Assembly: GCF_028209885.1 (NCBI RefSeq)
Contig: NZ_JAQLEM010000026.1
Location: 1-31,802, forward strand
Reading direction: 5' to 3'
DNA length: 31,802 nt
Origin: Collinsella aerofaciens
GTDB lineage: Bacteria; Actinomycetota; Coriobacteriia; Coriobacteriales; Coriobacteriaceae
Shown: positions 15,009 to 22,219 of the stretch, piece by piece
Numbering within the stretch: the stretch's first letter is position 1
Layout of the letters: each line of letters starts with the position of its first letter
Program-made: the position numbers and the translations under genes
The notes under the pieces: model-generated
What the model was told of the DNA's origin: nothing
The model's input: only the letters and a program-made list of their open reading frames with translations
Database searches by the model: none

Positions 15009-15705
15009 CGAAAACAAGGGCATTCACGCCACGGGGGTATCGTCGCGCGTGTGGGCCATGCTTGTTGTGGTCTGCGCTATTAATGTTGTAGCGCACCTCA
15101 TGGTGATGCCGAGCCTGCCTGCACAGATTCCCACGCACTGGGGCGCGAACGGCGCCGTCGACGGTTGGGGTCCTAGTTGGATGGCCTCCGCGCTCGGCGT
15201 GCTGCCTCTGGCGCTTCTCGCAATGTTCTGCATGGTGCCGCGCATCGACCCCAAAGGTGAGGCATATCGAACCTCGGGCAAGTTCTACCAGGGCTTCGTA
15301 ATCGCCTTCACCTTGTTCATGTGCGCCATAAGCTGGCTGGGAGAGCTTACGGTCTGGGGCGTAGTGCCGGCGGTCGGTTCGGTTAACGTGCTGATTTCCG
15401 GTGTTGTCGGTTTGCTGTTCATCGGCGTAGGCAACTACTTGCCGCGTGTGAAGCAGAACTATACGCTCGGTATCAAGACACCCTGGGCGCTTGCCGATCC
15501 CGAGAACTGGCGCCGTACGCAGCGTTTTGGCGGCGCCTGCTTTATGGTGCTGGGTATTGGCCTGATTGTGATGGGCGTGGCAGGTAGCGTGCTTTCGAGT
15601 GAAGTCGTCGCCGCGGTGATTGCGGCTCTGGCGTTTGGTTCGGTTGGAGCCGTTTACGTCTACTCGTATCTGTTGTGGCGCCAATCGCAGCGAGCCGCTC
15701 GTTAA
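15001..15705 (+). CDS. SdpI-family membrane protein with DUF1648 domain
   Basis: 234-residue integral membrane protein with about six hydrophobic segments. The DUF1648 motif is LPAQIPTHWGANGAVDGWG (residues about 38-56). The SdpI C-terminal domain carries GNYLPRVKQNYTLGIKTPWA followed by WRRTQRFGG. In Bacillus, SdpI gives immunity to the killing peptide SdpC and binds SdpR when the toxin is sensed. No sdpABC toxin genes are in the window, so this may be an orphan immunity/sensing pair against peptides from other cells. ATG 15001 has a modest ribosome binding site (GATAAGG). A strong terminator follows. Confidence 0.9.
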   Translation: MNNENKGIHATGVSSRVWAMLVVVCAINVVAHLMVMPSLPAQIPTHWGANGAVDGWGPSWMASALGVLPLALLAMFCMVPRIDPKGEAYRTSGKFYQGFVIAFTLFMCAISWLGELTVWGVVPAVGSVNVLISGVVGLLFIGVGNYLPRVKQNYTLGIKTPWALADPENWRRTQRFGGACFMVLGIGLIVMGVAGSVLSSEVVAAVIAALAFGSVGAVYVYSYLLWRQSQRAAR

Positions 15706-15771
15706 GGTTGCGGAAAACTAGCGTACGCAGTTCATGGTATGTTCCGGGGGACTTTTCCCAGGTAGTATTAG

Positions 15772-15798
15772 GGGGTGTGGGCAACCATGCCCCTTTTT
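15772..15798 (+). terminator. Terminator of the SdpR/SdpI-like operon
   Basis: A 9-bp stem (15772-15780 with 15785-15793, two G-T pairs) closed by a GCAA tetraloop and followed by TTTTT. Confidence 0.8.
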
Positions 15799-15889
15799 CG
15801 TTACGTTTCAGAGCTGGTTCCCTCATTTCGTTTCCACTAAAGCGAATCAAGAATAGGGAAACAGCAGGTAGAAAGGATAGAACAGGCAA

Positions 15890-17569
15890 ATGGCAGAGTT
15901 TATCTACCAGATGTATCAGGCTCGCAAGGCCCATGGCGACAAGGTGATCCTTGACGACGTGACTCTGAGCTTCTACCCCGGTGCCAAGATCGGCGTCGTG
16001 GGCCCCAACGGTATGGGCAAGTCGACCCTGCTCAAGATTATGGCCGGCATCGAGGAGGTCTCCAACGGCGATGCCAGGCTCACTCCCGGCTACACCGTGG
16101 GCATCCTGCAGCAGGAGCCGCCGCTCGATGACGACAAGACCGTCATCGAGAACGTGCGCATGGCGTTTGGCGACATGATTGCCAAGGTCGATCGCTTCAA
16201 CAAGATCGGCGAGGAGATGTGCGACCCGGATTGCGACATGGACGCCCTCATGGCCGAGATGGGCAAGCTCCAGGACGAGATCGACGCCGCCGACGGCTGG
16301 GATATCGATTCCAAGCTCGGCCAGGCCATGGACGCCCTGCAGCTGCCCGATTCCGACATGCCGGTCAACGTGCTTTCCGGCGGCGAGCGCCGTCGCGTGG
16401 CCCTGTGCAAGCTGCTGCTCGAGGCTCCCGACCTGCTGCTGCTCGACGAGCCCACGAACCACCTGGACGCCGAATCGATCCTGTGGCTCGAGCACTTCCT
16501 GCACAACTACCAGGGCGCGGTGCTTGCCGTCACGCACGATCGCTACTTCCTGGATAACGTTGCCGAGTGGATCTGCGAGGTAGACCGCGGTCACCTTTAT
16601 CCCTACAAGGGCAACTACTCCACGTATCTGGAGACCAAGGCCGCCCGTATCGAGGCGCAGGGCAACCGCGACGCCAAGCTCGCCAAGCGCATGGAGGCCG
16701 AGCTCGAGTGGGTACGCAGCTCGCCCAAGGCTCGCCAGGCCAAGAACAAGGCCCGTCTGGCTCGTTACGAGGAGATGGAGGCCGAGGCCCGCGCAAGCCA
16801 GAAGCTCGACTGGACCGACATCCGCATCCCCGTGGGCCCGCGTCTGGGCAACAAGGTGCTCGAGGCTCATCACCTGCACAAGGAGTTCGATGGCCGTGTG
16901 CTCATCGACGACCTATCGTTCACCCTGCCGCGCAACGGTATCGTGGGTGTCATCGGCCCCAACGGTGTGGGCAAAACCACGCTGTTCAAGACCATCGTGG
17001 GCCTGGAGCCGCTGACTTCGGGCGAGCTCGAGGTGGGCGAGACCGTCAAGATCTCCTATGTCGATCAGAACCGTTCCGGCATCGACCCCGATAAGAACCT
17101 GTGGGAGGTCGTCTCGGATGGCCTGGACCACATGATGGTCGGTGAGACCGAGGTTCCGAGCCGTGCTTATGTGGCGAGCTTTGGCTTTAAAGGCCAGGAC
17201 CAGCAGAAGCGCGCCGGCGTACTCTCCGGTGGCGAGCGCAACCGTCTGAACTTGGCGCTTACGCTCAAGCAGGGCGGCAACCTGCTGCTTCTCGACGAGC
17301 CCACGAATGACCTCGACGTCGAGACGCTGTCCTCGCTCGAAGCGGCGCTGCTCGAGTTCCCGGGCTGCTCGGTGGTCATTAGCCACGACCGTATGTTCCT
17401 GGACCGCGTCGCCACGCACATTCTAGCGTGGGAGGGCACCGACGAGAATCCGGGCAACTGGTATTGGTTTGAGGGCAACTTCGAGGCCTATCAGGCCAAC
17501 CGCATCGAGCGCCTTGGCGAGGACGCAGCCCAGCCGCATCGTATCCACCGTAAGCTGACGCGCGACTAG
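15890..17569 (+). CDS. ettA: Energy-dependent translational throttle protein EttA (ABC-F ATPase)
   Basis: 559-residue soluble ABC-F protein. Two ATPase modules: Walker A GPNGMGKST (38-46) with signature LSGGERRRVAL (from 162), and Walker A GPNGVGKTT (from 356) with signature LSGGERNRLNL (from 445). Walker B segments are LLLLDEPTNHLDAES and LLLLDEPTNDLDVET. The arm and linker between the modules (ELEWVRSSPKARQAKNKARL) and the IPVGPRLGNKVLE stretch match EttA rather than Uup or antibiotic-resistance ABC-Fs. EttA binds the ribosomal E site and gates entry into elongation according to ATP/ADP. ATG 15890; AGAAAGGA lies somewhat far upstream. Strong codon bias suggests high expression. Confidence 0.95.
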   Translation: MAEFIYQMYQARKAHGDKVILDDVTLSFYPGAKIGVVGPNGMGKSTLLKIMAGIEEVSNGDARLTPGYTVGILQQEPPLDDDKTVIENVRMAFGDMIAKVDRFNKIGEEMCDPDCDMDALMAEMGKLQDEIDAADGWDIDSKLGQAMDALQLPDSDMPVNVLSGGERRRVALCKLLLEAPDLLLLDEPTNHLDAESILWLEHFLHNYQGAVLAVTHDRYFLDNVAEWICEVDRGHLYPYKGNYSTYLETKAARIEAQGNRDAKLAKRMEAELEWVRSSPKARQAKNKARLARYEEMEAEARASQKLDWTDIRIPVGPRLGNKVLEAHHLHKEFDGRVLIDDLSFTLPRNGIVGVIGPNGVGKTTLFKTIVGLEPLTSGELEVGETVKISYVDQNRSGIDPDKNLWEVVSDGLDHMMVGETEVPSRAYVASFGFKGQDQQKRAGVLSGGERNRLNLALTLKQGGNLLLLDEPTNDLDVETLSSLEAALLEFPGCSVVISHDRMFLDRVATHILAWEGTDENPGNWYWFEGNFEAYQANRIERLGEDAAQPHRIHRKLTRD

Positions 17570-17572
17570 ATC

Positions 17573-17599
17573 GTTACGCGGTTTTCCAAACCGCGTAAC
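17573..17599. terminator. Perfect hairpin behind ettA
   Basis: A 12-bp perfect stem GTTACGCGGTTT/AAACCGCGTAAC with a three-base loop, three bases behind the ettA stop. No T-run follows. Its right arm recurs inverted at 17722-17728. Confidence 0.45.
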
Positions 17600-17728
17600 T
17601 GCTCGACGCTGCGCGGGTCGCAAGCAGCCCATCTTGCCGTTCAAGCCGTCGCTCGCGTACCGAAGTACGCGTCGCTCCTCTTTCACGGCAACCTGGGGCA
17701 CTTGCGGCCCGCTCGCTGTTGGTTACGC
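17593..17728. repeat. Long imperfect palindrome (structured repeat)
   Basis: About 136 bp fold into one long interrupted hairpin. Paired blocks from outside in: GCGTAAC (17593-17599) with 17722-17728; 17613-17624 with 17701-17712 (GCGGGTCGCAAG, one wobble); TTGCCGT (17634-17640) with 17685-17691; CGCGTAC (17654-17660) with 17665-17671 around a CGAA loop. It has no open frame of interest and looks like a dispersed palindromic repeat or structured RNA. Confidence 0.55.
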
Positions 17729-17740
17729 AACATCAACAAA

Positions 17741-17779
17741 TAAAAACGGCTCAAATCCTGATTTGGATTTGAGTCGTTT
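17741..17779 (-). terminator. Terminator of the minus-strand gene 17784-19091
   Basis: A 15-bp stem (17744-17758 with 17765-17779, one G-T pair) and six-base loop. On the minus strand it is followed by a T-rich run (TTTTTATTT overlapping the stem end). It begins 4 bp behind the stop. Confidence 0.75.
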
Positions 17780-17783
17780 GTCG

Positions 17784-19091
17784 TTACTGCTCGGGTTCTT
17801 CGACTTTATCGATGGCCCAGGTGGATCCGAGGCCACCGGTGGTATTGCGGCGGATGCGCACGGCAACCTCGCGGCGCTCGCCGGCCTGCGTGTAGCGCAG
17901 GGGGAAGCTTGCGCGGTTTCGCGCGGCCTCGATGGTACCGCGCTCGCGGGCGATCCAGTAGTACTCGCCGACAATGCCGAGGGTATCGGCGCCGTAGGGG
18001 AGATAGGTCGACAGCTGGTGCAGAAGCGGGCCGGGGCAGAAGACCTCGGTTGCGAAATCGACGGGGAAGTCCTCGGGGATGGCGGGCGCTACGGGTGCGG
18101 GGGTTGGGGCCTCTGCGAGTACCGAAGCCGGTGCCGGTGCGGGAATTTGGTCGCAAGCAGAGGCGGGCACGGATTCGATGACGGGTGCGAACTCCAGCGT
18201 CGTCTTCGGCTTGATTGTGGAATCTGCGGGCTTCACGGTGACGGGCGCGTCTGCAGCTTCAGTTTCAACCTCAACCTGCGTCGCGCTCTCATTCTCGACG
18301 CTCGACTTTGCCTCGATGGGCGTGGATGCCATGGTGGTGATGCCGGCATTGGCATTCTCGGGGTCATAGACGACCGTGAGCGAGATGGCGGGCTGCGGCG
18401 TCTCGGGTTCCGGCGCCGACTCGGTAGCGTCTTGATCTGTGGGCTCGTCGGACTGATCGTCCTCGGCCTCGTCGCCAAAGACATCGCTGTTTTGGAACGC
18501 AGACGGCTCGGGTTGGTCAGCGGCTTCTTCGGCTGTCGACTTGGGAGCCTCGTTGAGCTCCGCAGTGGCTTCCTGCTCTGACATGACTTCGGGATCGGTC
18601 GTGGCGGCGATTTCGGTTTCGGCTTCTGCCGTTACCTCAATAGCGGCTTCGATCCATGTCTCGGGCTCGGGCTCCGGAGCGACTTCGGCCACGGACTCGG
18701 GCTCGGCGCGCTTAACGTGCTTGGGGCGCACGGCCTTGAGGTCCTTCTCACCGCGCTTTTTCTTTTTGTAGGACTGCTTAGCGCCCTTGGCTGCCTTGGG
18801 CTTGTCCTCGCCCTTGGCAAGGGCGGCATCCCAGGCATCGTTGGCGATGACGGTGGCATACAGGCGACCGCCCTTAAAGACGGTCAGCTTAATGCAGTCG
18901 TCGAGCTCCTCGAGCAGCTCGCGCGTGGACTCGAAGCCCAGGTCATAAGCGGTCATGTCGCCGGCGGCGAGCACCTCCTCGACCTGCGTCATAAACGTTT
19001 GCTTGCCGCATCCGATTGCATCGCGCAGCAGGCGATACAGATAGATGCGGTTGCCCAGCGAAAGCGTGGGCCTAACTATTGTCTTGCTCAT
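17784..19091 (-). CDS. Hypothetical protein with conserved ends and a long acidic linker
   Basis: 435 residues, not recognised as a named family. Residues 1-90 form a compact helical domain (LGNRIYLYRLLRDAIGCG, AYDLGFESTRELLEELDD, LTVFKGGRLYATVI) that faintly resembles OST-HTH/LOTUS RNA-binding modules. A Lys-rich patch (KKKKRGEKDLKAV) follows. Residues about 130-330 are a low-complexity Glu/Pro/Ala/Thr linker. The last 95 residues are a folded domain (FPVDFATEVFCPGPLLHQLSTY through WIARERGTIEAARNRASFPL to the C-terminus). No membrane segment. ATG 19091 has AGAGGAG upstream. The arrangement (domain, flexible acidic spacer, domain) suggests a scaffold or nucleic-acid-associated protein; this is inference. 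Confidence 0.75.
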   Translation of the reverse strand: MSKTIVRPTLSLGNRIYLYRLLRDAIGCGKQTFMTQVEEVLAAGDMTAYDLGFESTRELLEELDDCIKLTVFKGGRLYATVIANDAWDAALAKGEDKPKAAKGAKQSYKKKKRGEKDLKAVRPKHVKRAEPESVAEVAPEPEPETWIEAAIEVTAEAETEIAATTDPEVMSEQEATAELNEAPKSTAEEAADQPEPSAFQNSDVFGDEAEDDQSDEPTDQDATESAPEPETPQPAISLTVVYDPENANAGITTMASTPIEAKSSVENESATQVEVETEAADAPVTVKPADSTIKPKTTLEFAPVIESVPASACDQIPAPAPASVLAEAPTPAPVAPAIPEDFPVDFATEVFCPGPLLHQLSTYLPYGADTLGIVGEYYWIARERGTIEAARNRASFPLRYTQAGERREVAVRIRRNTTGGLGSTWAIDKVEEPEQ

Positions 19092-19162
19092 GGCAAATCT
19101 CCTCTTTACACACCAAAGCATCTTACCATCGTGCGGGGCTTGCTACCTCGGCGCCCAAGGCA

Positions 19163-19196
19163 AACGGGCGCGACCGTTTGCCGGTTCGCGCCCGTT
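19163..19196 (-). terminator. Terminator-like hairpin behind the Ser/Thr-rich membrane protein gene
   Basis: Stem AACGGGCGCG/CGCGCCCGTT (19163-19172 with 19187-19196) capped by an inner ACCG/CGGT stem. On the minus strand it is followed by a short TTTG. It separates the two minus-strand genes. Confidence 0.5.
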
Positions 19197-19213
19197 ATGC
19201 TGGTCGGTTATCT

Positions 19214-19247
19214 ATGAGAGGCAAACGTGCATGAGAGGCAAACGTGC
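19214..19247. repeat. Tandem duplication of 17 bp
   Basis: ATGAGAGGCAAACGTGC occurs twice head to tail (19214-19230, 19231-19247), ending exactly at the stop codon of the minus-strand gene at 19248. Confidence 0.9.
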
Positions 19248-20201
19248 TTAGTTGCCCGATACCGTGCCTTGGCTCGAGCTGTCAGATGCCGTGCCGGACG
19301 CGGTGCCGCTCGAGCTGTTCGAGCTGTTGGTGTTGCTGCTGTCGGTAGATCCCGTGCCCGATGTATTGCCGCTCGCCTGGTCGCCCGTGCTCGACTGAGA
19401 GCCATCAGTCGTTTGGCTTGAGTCGGTCGTGCCGGATTGCGTGCCGCTGCTGTTCGTAGAGGAATCGGTGTCCTGCGACTGATCAGGGGTGTTCGAGGAC
19501 GAGTCGGTGGATGAGGAGGTGCCCTGCGAGTCGTCCTGCTGGCTTTGCGATTGACCGGAGCTATCCGCGTCGCTCTCGATCGTGCGCGACGAAAGGATTG
19601 GCTCGGGACGCTCGCCCAGACCCTCACCGGCAGTGGTGATAAGGATGGCGCCAGCGCAGGCGATGACTGCGACGATGGCGATGGCGATCGAGAAGACGAT
19701 GACCCTCTTTTGCGTCTGACTGCGCTCTGCCGCCGCCTTGGCGCGCAGGCTGTCGGGAGCAACGCGCGCCGTGGTCGCGCGCCCCGCAATCTGGCGCATC
19801 TCCTGCGTAGTCGCGGCGCCGCCCAGGTGCTCCTCGGCATTAAACTCAACGGGCTCGTAGGCGCCGGCAGGGTAGTCGACAGCGGCATGCGTGCCCTTGA
19901 TTGCTTCGGCGCTGGCAGAGATAAAGTGGCGGTAGACCTGCGAGGACACAACGGTGATGACCGAGCTCACGGCGGCGCCAATTACTGAACCAGCGATACC
20001 AATCTTGGAAGCAAGCGCGACGCTCGTGGCGGCAGCTGCGGCGCCGGCGATGATCTGGGGAATGGAAATGTCGTCGAACAGGCCCTTTTTGGGCGCGATG
20101 GCCATAGTCTGTCCGATGGAATGGTTTTCGTGAACGCCGTTGTTGAGCGATGCCGGCGTCATGACGCGCGTGCGCGGTGCGTCGGTGTACTTGGTTGTCA
20201 T
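19248..20201 (-). CDS. Membrane protein with a long Ser/Thr/Asn/Gln-rich tail
   Basis: 317 residues, family not recognised. Ala/Ile/Val-rich segments at about 49-66 and 68-88 could be membrane helices or a hairpin. A clear single-pass helix lies at 167-190 (VIVFSIAIAIVAVIACAGAI), preceded by a basic stretch (RAKAAAERSQTQKR), so the C-terminus probably faces outwards. Residues 205-317 are almost purely Ser, Thr, Asp, Asn, Gln and Gly, a disordered extracellular stalk. No LPxTG motif is present. ATG 20201 has GGGAGGA upstream; the longer open frame to 20396 runs through the upstream region. The role is unknown; cell-surface spacing or wall interaction is a guess. Confidence 0.75.
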   Translation of the reverse strand: MTTKYTDAPRTRVMTPASLNNGVHENHSIGQTMAIAPKKGLFDDISIPQIIAGAAAAATSVALASKIGIAGSVIGAAVSSVITVVSSQVYRHFISASAEAIKGTHAAVDYPAGAYEPVEFNAEEHLGGAATTQEMRQIAGRATTARVAPDSLRAKAAAERSQTQKRVIVFSIAIAIVAVIACAGAILITTAGEGLGERPEPILSSRTIESDADSSGQSQSQQDDSQGTSSSTDSSSNTPDQSQDTDSSTNSSGTQSGTTDSSQTTDGSQSSTGDQASGNTSGTGSTDSSNTNSSNSSSGTASGTASDSSSQGTVSGN

Positions 20202-20377
20202 ACGGGGTCCTCCCGGTGTAAATCTGCTTCGTTTCATGTAGCCATCAGGGTACCCACCAGATGTGAATCGTACGTGACATTTAACAGATACCATCAACTC
20301 ATCAAGGGGGGGCTTGCTGTCTTTGGTGCAATAGCTTGATGCTAAACTGGATTTACGATTGTGAGGTGGTTTACGTG

Positions 20378-20617
20378 ATGTACCCGTATATGACATTCGA
20401 AGACGGTACCGAGGTCGTTCATTCTGACCTGATAACAGATGGGGATATCGAAAAGGTTATCGCGCATTTTGAACGACCGACGGCAGAGGGCTTCGACTCC
20501 GCTCGTTGTGAGTTGCCTTCCTGTTCGTGGACTGACTGGGAAGGGCATTTTACTCAGAGTGAAAAACGAGCTTTCGAAGAGTGTTTGAGCAAATCATTTA
20601 GATTAGTTCGAGTTTAG
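20378..20617 (+). CDS. Small hypothetical protein at the island's left edge
   Basis: 79-residue acidic, soluble protein (starts MYPYMTFEDGTEVVHSDLI; HFERPTAEGFDSARCELPS in the middle; ends with a helical SEKRAFEECLSKSF). I have the impression of a small conserved protein seen beside mobile or toxin-antitoxin genes but cannot name the family. The ATG at 20378 follows GAGGTGG; a GTG one codon earlier is also possible. It lies 79 bp before the DUF2087 gene, in the same direction. It may or may not belong to the peptide cluster; its base composition is between that of the GC-rich flank and the AT-richer genes behind it. Confidence 0.65.
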   Translation: MYPYMTFEDGTEVVHSDLITDGDIEKVIAHFERPTAEGFDSARCELPSCSWTDWEGHFTQSEKRAFEECLSKSFRLVRV

Positions 20618-20640
20618 TTCGAATATAGAAGTCGAATGCG

Positions 20641-20669
20641 ATGACCTAAAGCGTATGCATTTTTAGTAT
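20641..20669 (+). promoter_or_regulatory. Possible promoter of the peptide (RiPP-like) operon
   Basis: ATGACC (20641-20646), 17 bp, TAGTAT (20664-20669), 27 bp before the DUF2087 start. Two direct copies of GCGTATG (20651-20657, 20675-20681) flank the -10 box, 24 bp apart, and could bind a regulator. Confidence 0.4.
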
Positions 20670-20696
20670 TAGATGCGTATGAAATGGAGGATGTGA

Positions 20697-20978
20697 ATGG
20701 ATGAGCTAATAGACTTTAAAAAACGATTTCTCAAGAATGGCGAGCTGGTTTCAATTCCAAAAAAGGAAAGCTATAAAAGAATCATGCTGCTATGGACCGT
20801 CTCTTTCTTTGAATTAAATACAAGTTATACGGAGCTTCAGGTTAATCGTGTGCTGTCACAGCTCTATCCTGATTATGCCGTGTTGAGGCGGTACTTGGTT
20901 GATTATGGATTCCTATTAAGGGATGAGCGAGGCCTGAAATACGAGGTTAATCGTGATGTTCACGGTATTGAGAGCTAG
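20697..20978 (+). CDS. DUF2087 domain protein (possible regulator)
   Basis: 93-residue protein matching DUF2087: FLKNGELVSIPKKESYKRIMLLWTV, then YTELQVNRVLSQLYPDYAVL and RRYLVDYGFLLRDERGLKYEV. This domain usually follows an ArsR-type helix-turn-helix domain or stands alone, and is thought to be a small winged-helix-like module. Here it stands alone. ATG 20697 has GGAGG six bases upstream. Its 3' end overlaps the start of the MFS gene by about 25 bases, so translation is coupled. In this context it is the likely transcriptional regulator or an accessory protein of the peptide cluster; direct DNA binding is unproven. Confidence 0.8.
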   Translation: MDELIDFKKRFLKNGELVSIPKKESYKRIMLLWTVSFFELNTSYTELQVNRVLSQLYPDYAVLRRYLVDYGFLLRDERGLKYEVNRDVHGIES

Positions 20979-22140
20979 CCGTCCGGTTCGGGTCCTATAT
21001 ATTGCTAGAGGGATAAGCGAAATAGGCAATTGGTGTGCGAATATTGCTTTGCCAATGCTGATTTACGAGGTAACTCACGATGTTTCTGCAACTGCTTTGA
21101 TGGTCTGCTGCAGATTTGCCCCCTCTCTGTTTTCAGTTGCGCTCGCGCAGCTGCCTCAGAAGATGGGTATCGGGACACTGCAGGCCGTGAGATTGGCAGA
21201 CTTAATTCGCGCGGGATTATTCGTTTGCTATATTTTTGTTGATAGTAAATGGAGTATGTTTGCTATTACGTGCGCGGTATCGCTTTGCCGAACGGTTGAA
21301 ATGCCCTGCTTTTACTCGTTGTTAAGAGCCAATACGAATAGTATCAATCGCGACGTAATTAATAATTCGTTTGGGTTTCTGCAGAATTTGATGATGGTTC
21401 TGGGGCCAGTTGCCGGCGGTTTTGTTGTCGCTCAATTTGGGGCGGAGGCTGTTCTTGCATTAGACGCGCTTTCTTTTGCCGCGTCGTTCTGGTTGCTGCG
21501 AGATGTTCCGTCGGTTATCGAGGTTAATGATAAAGAGGGGATAAGCAAAAATGAAAAAAACAGGACTGCATTTAGTGATCTTAGCGCGAAGCACTTGGCA
21601 ATTGGTTTCCTATTAATCGATATTTCTAGTGGCGTGGCATTCGGCTCTCTGAATTCTCTTTTGCCAGCTATTGCGCAATTGCAATTTGACTCGTCATCGA
21701 TACAATACGGATTCCTTCAGAGTAGTCTTACAATCGGACTGTTGTTCGGAAATACAATATATGGTCGTTTAATTAGTGGTTCCGATTGCGTTAAATCATA
21801 TTGTTTTGTGACGTATCTTGCGCTCGGTGCGTATCTGGCGTTTGGCTATCGCTATGCGTCTGGGATATCGTTTATTTTCCTTTTTATCGTCGGTGCCGGA
21901 AACGCCATTCAAGATGTGCTTCTCATAACATCGCTGCAGGATTTGGCGAGAGACGAATCTGAATCGATAAGCCTGTTTTCAATTAGGGAGTCTTTGCAAT
22001 CGGTTGCTGTTGTTATTTCAACACTCCTTGTTTCGCTGTTCACGAGCATCGCGATGTTCTCAATTCTCGTTACAGGACTTGGTGTATTTTCAATTATGAT
22101 GGTAGTTGTGTTTCAATTGAATTATTTGCGAAAGATGTGA
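20953..22140 (+). CDS. MFS exporter of the peptide cluster
   Basis: 395-residue major facilitator protein with about 12 hydrophobic segments, of the MFS_3/EntS-like drug- and siderophore-efflux branch. The N-terminus RVLYIARGISEIGNWCANIALPMLIYEV is typical: first helix, then the G-x-W loop. A charged cytoplasmic loop sits in the middle (NDKEGISKNEKNRTAF). The start is GTG 20953 or ATG 20956, both after GAGG; the difference is one residue. It overlaps the DUF2087 gene and ends 7 bp before the ATG of the radical SAM gene, so all are one operon. In this setting it most likely exports the modified peptide or its product and gives self-resistance. Base composition is clearly AT-richer than the flanks. 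Confidence 0.88.
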   Translation: MMFTVLRASRPVRVLYIARGISEIGNWCANIALPMLIYEVTHDVSATALMVCCRFAPSLFSVALAQLPQKMGIGTLQAVRLADLIRAGLFVCYIFVDSKWSMFAITCAVSLCRTVEMPCFYSLLRANTNSINRDVINNSFGFLQNLMMVLGPVAGGFVVAQFGAEAVLALDALSFAASFWLLRDVPSVIEVNDKEGISKNEKNRTAFSDLSAKHLAIGFLLIDISSGVAFGSLNSLLPAIAQLQFDSSSIQYGFLQSSLTIGLLFGNTIYGRLISGSDCVKSYCFVTYLALGAYLAFGYRYASGISFIFLFIVGAGNAIQDVLLITSLQDLARDESESISLFSIRESLQSVAVVISTLLVSLFTSIAMFSILVTGLGVFSIMMVVVFQLNYLRKM

Positions 22141-22147
22141 CGTTGAT

Positions 22148-22219
22148 ATGCCTAAAACGCTTTTAGTATTTCCCCAGGATGGAGTCCAGTGGGGCCGTAT
22201 CTTGCCTTGCCTGTTTTGA
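22148..22219 (+). other. Out-of-frame 5' end of the radical SAM gene
   Basis: ATG 22148 opens MPKTLLVFPQDGVQW, a standard N-terminal beta strand of B12-binding radical SAM proteins. The frame then continues for only eight more codons to TGA at 22217. Adding one G to the GGGG run at 22191-22194 joins it to GPYLALPVLKSYLQ of the long frame without a break. This start lies 7 bp behind the MFS stop, the position expected for the real gene start. Confidence 0.7.

Noticed and set aside
15542..16879. 445-codon minus-strand open frame opposite the SdpI-like gene end and ettA
   Set aside because: It spans the strong terminator and two well-supported plus-strand genes; no recognisable protein.
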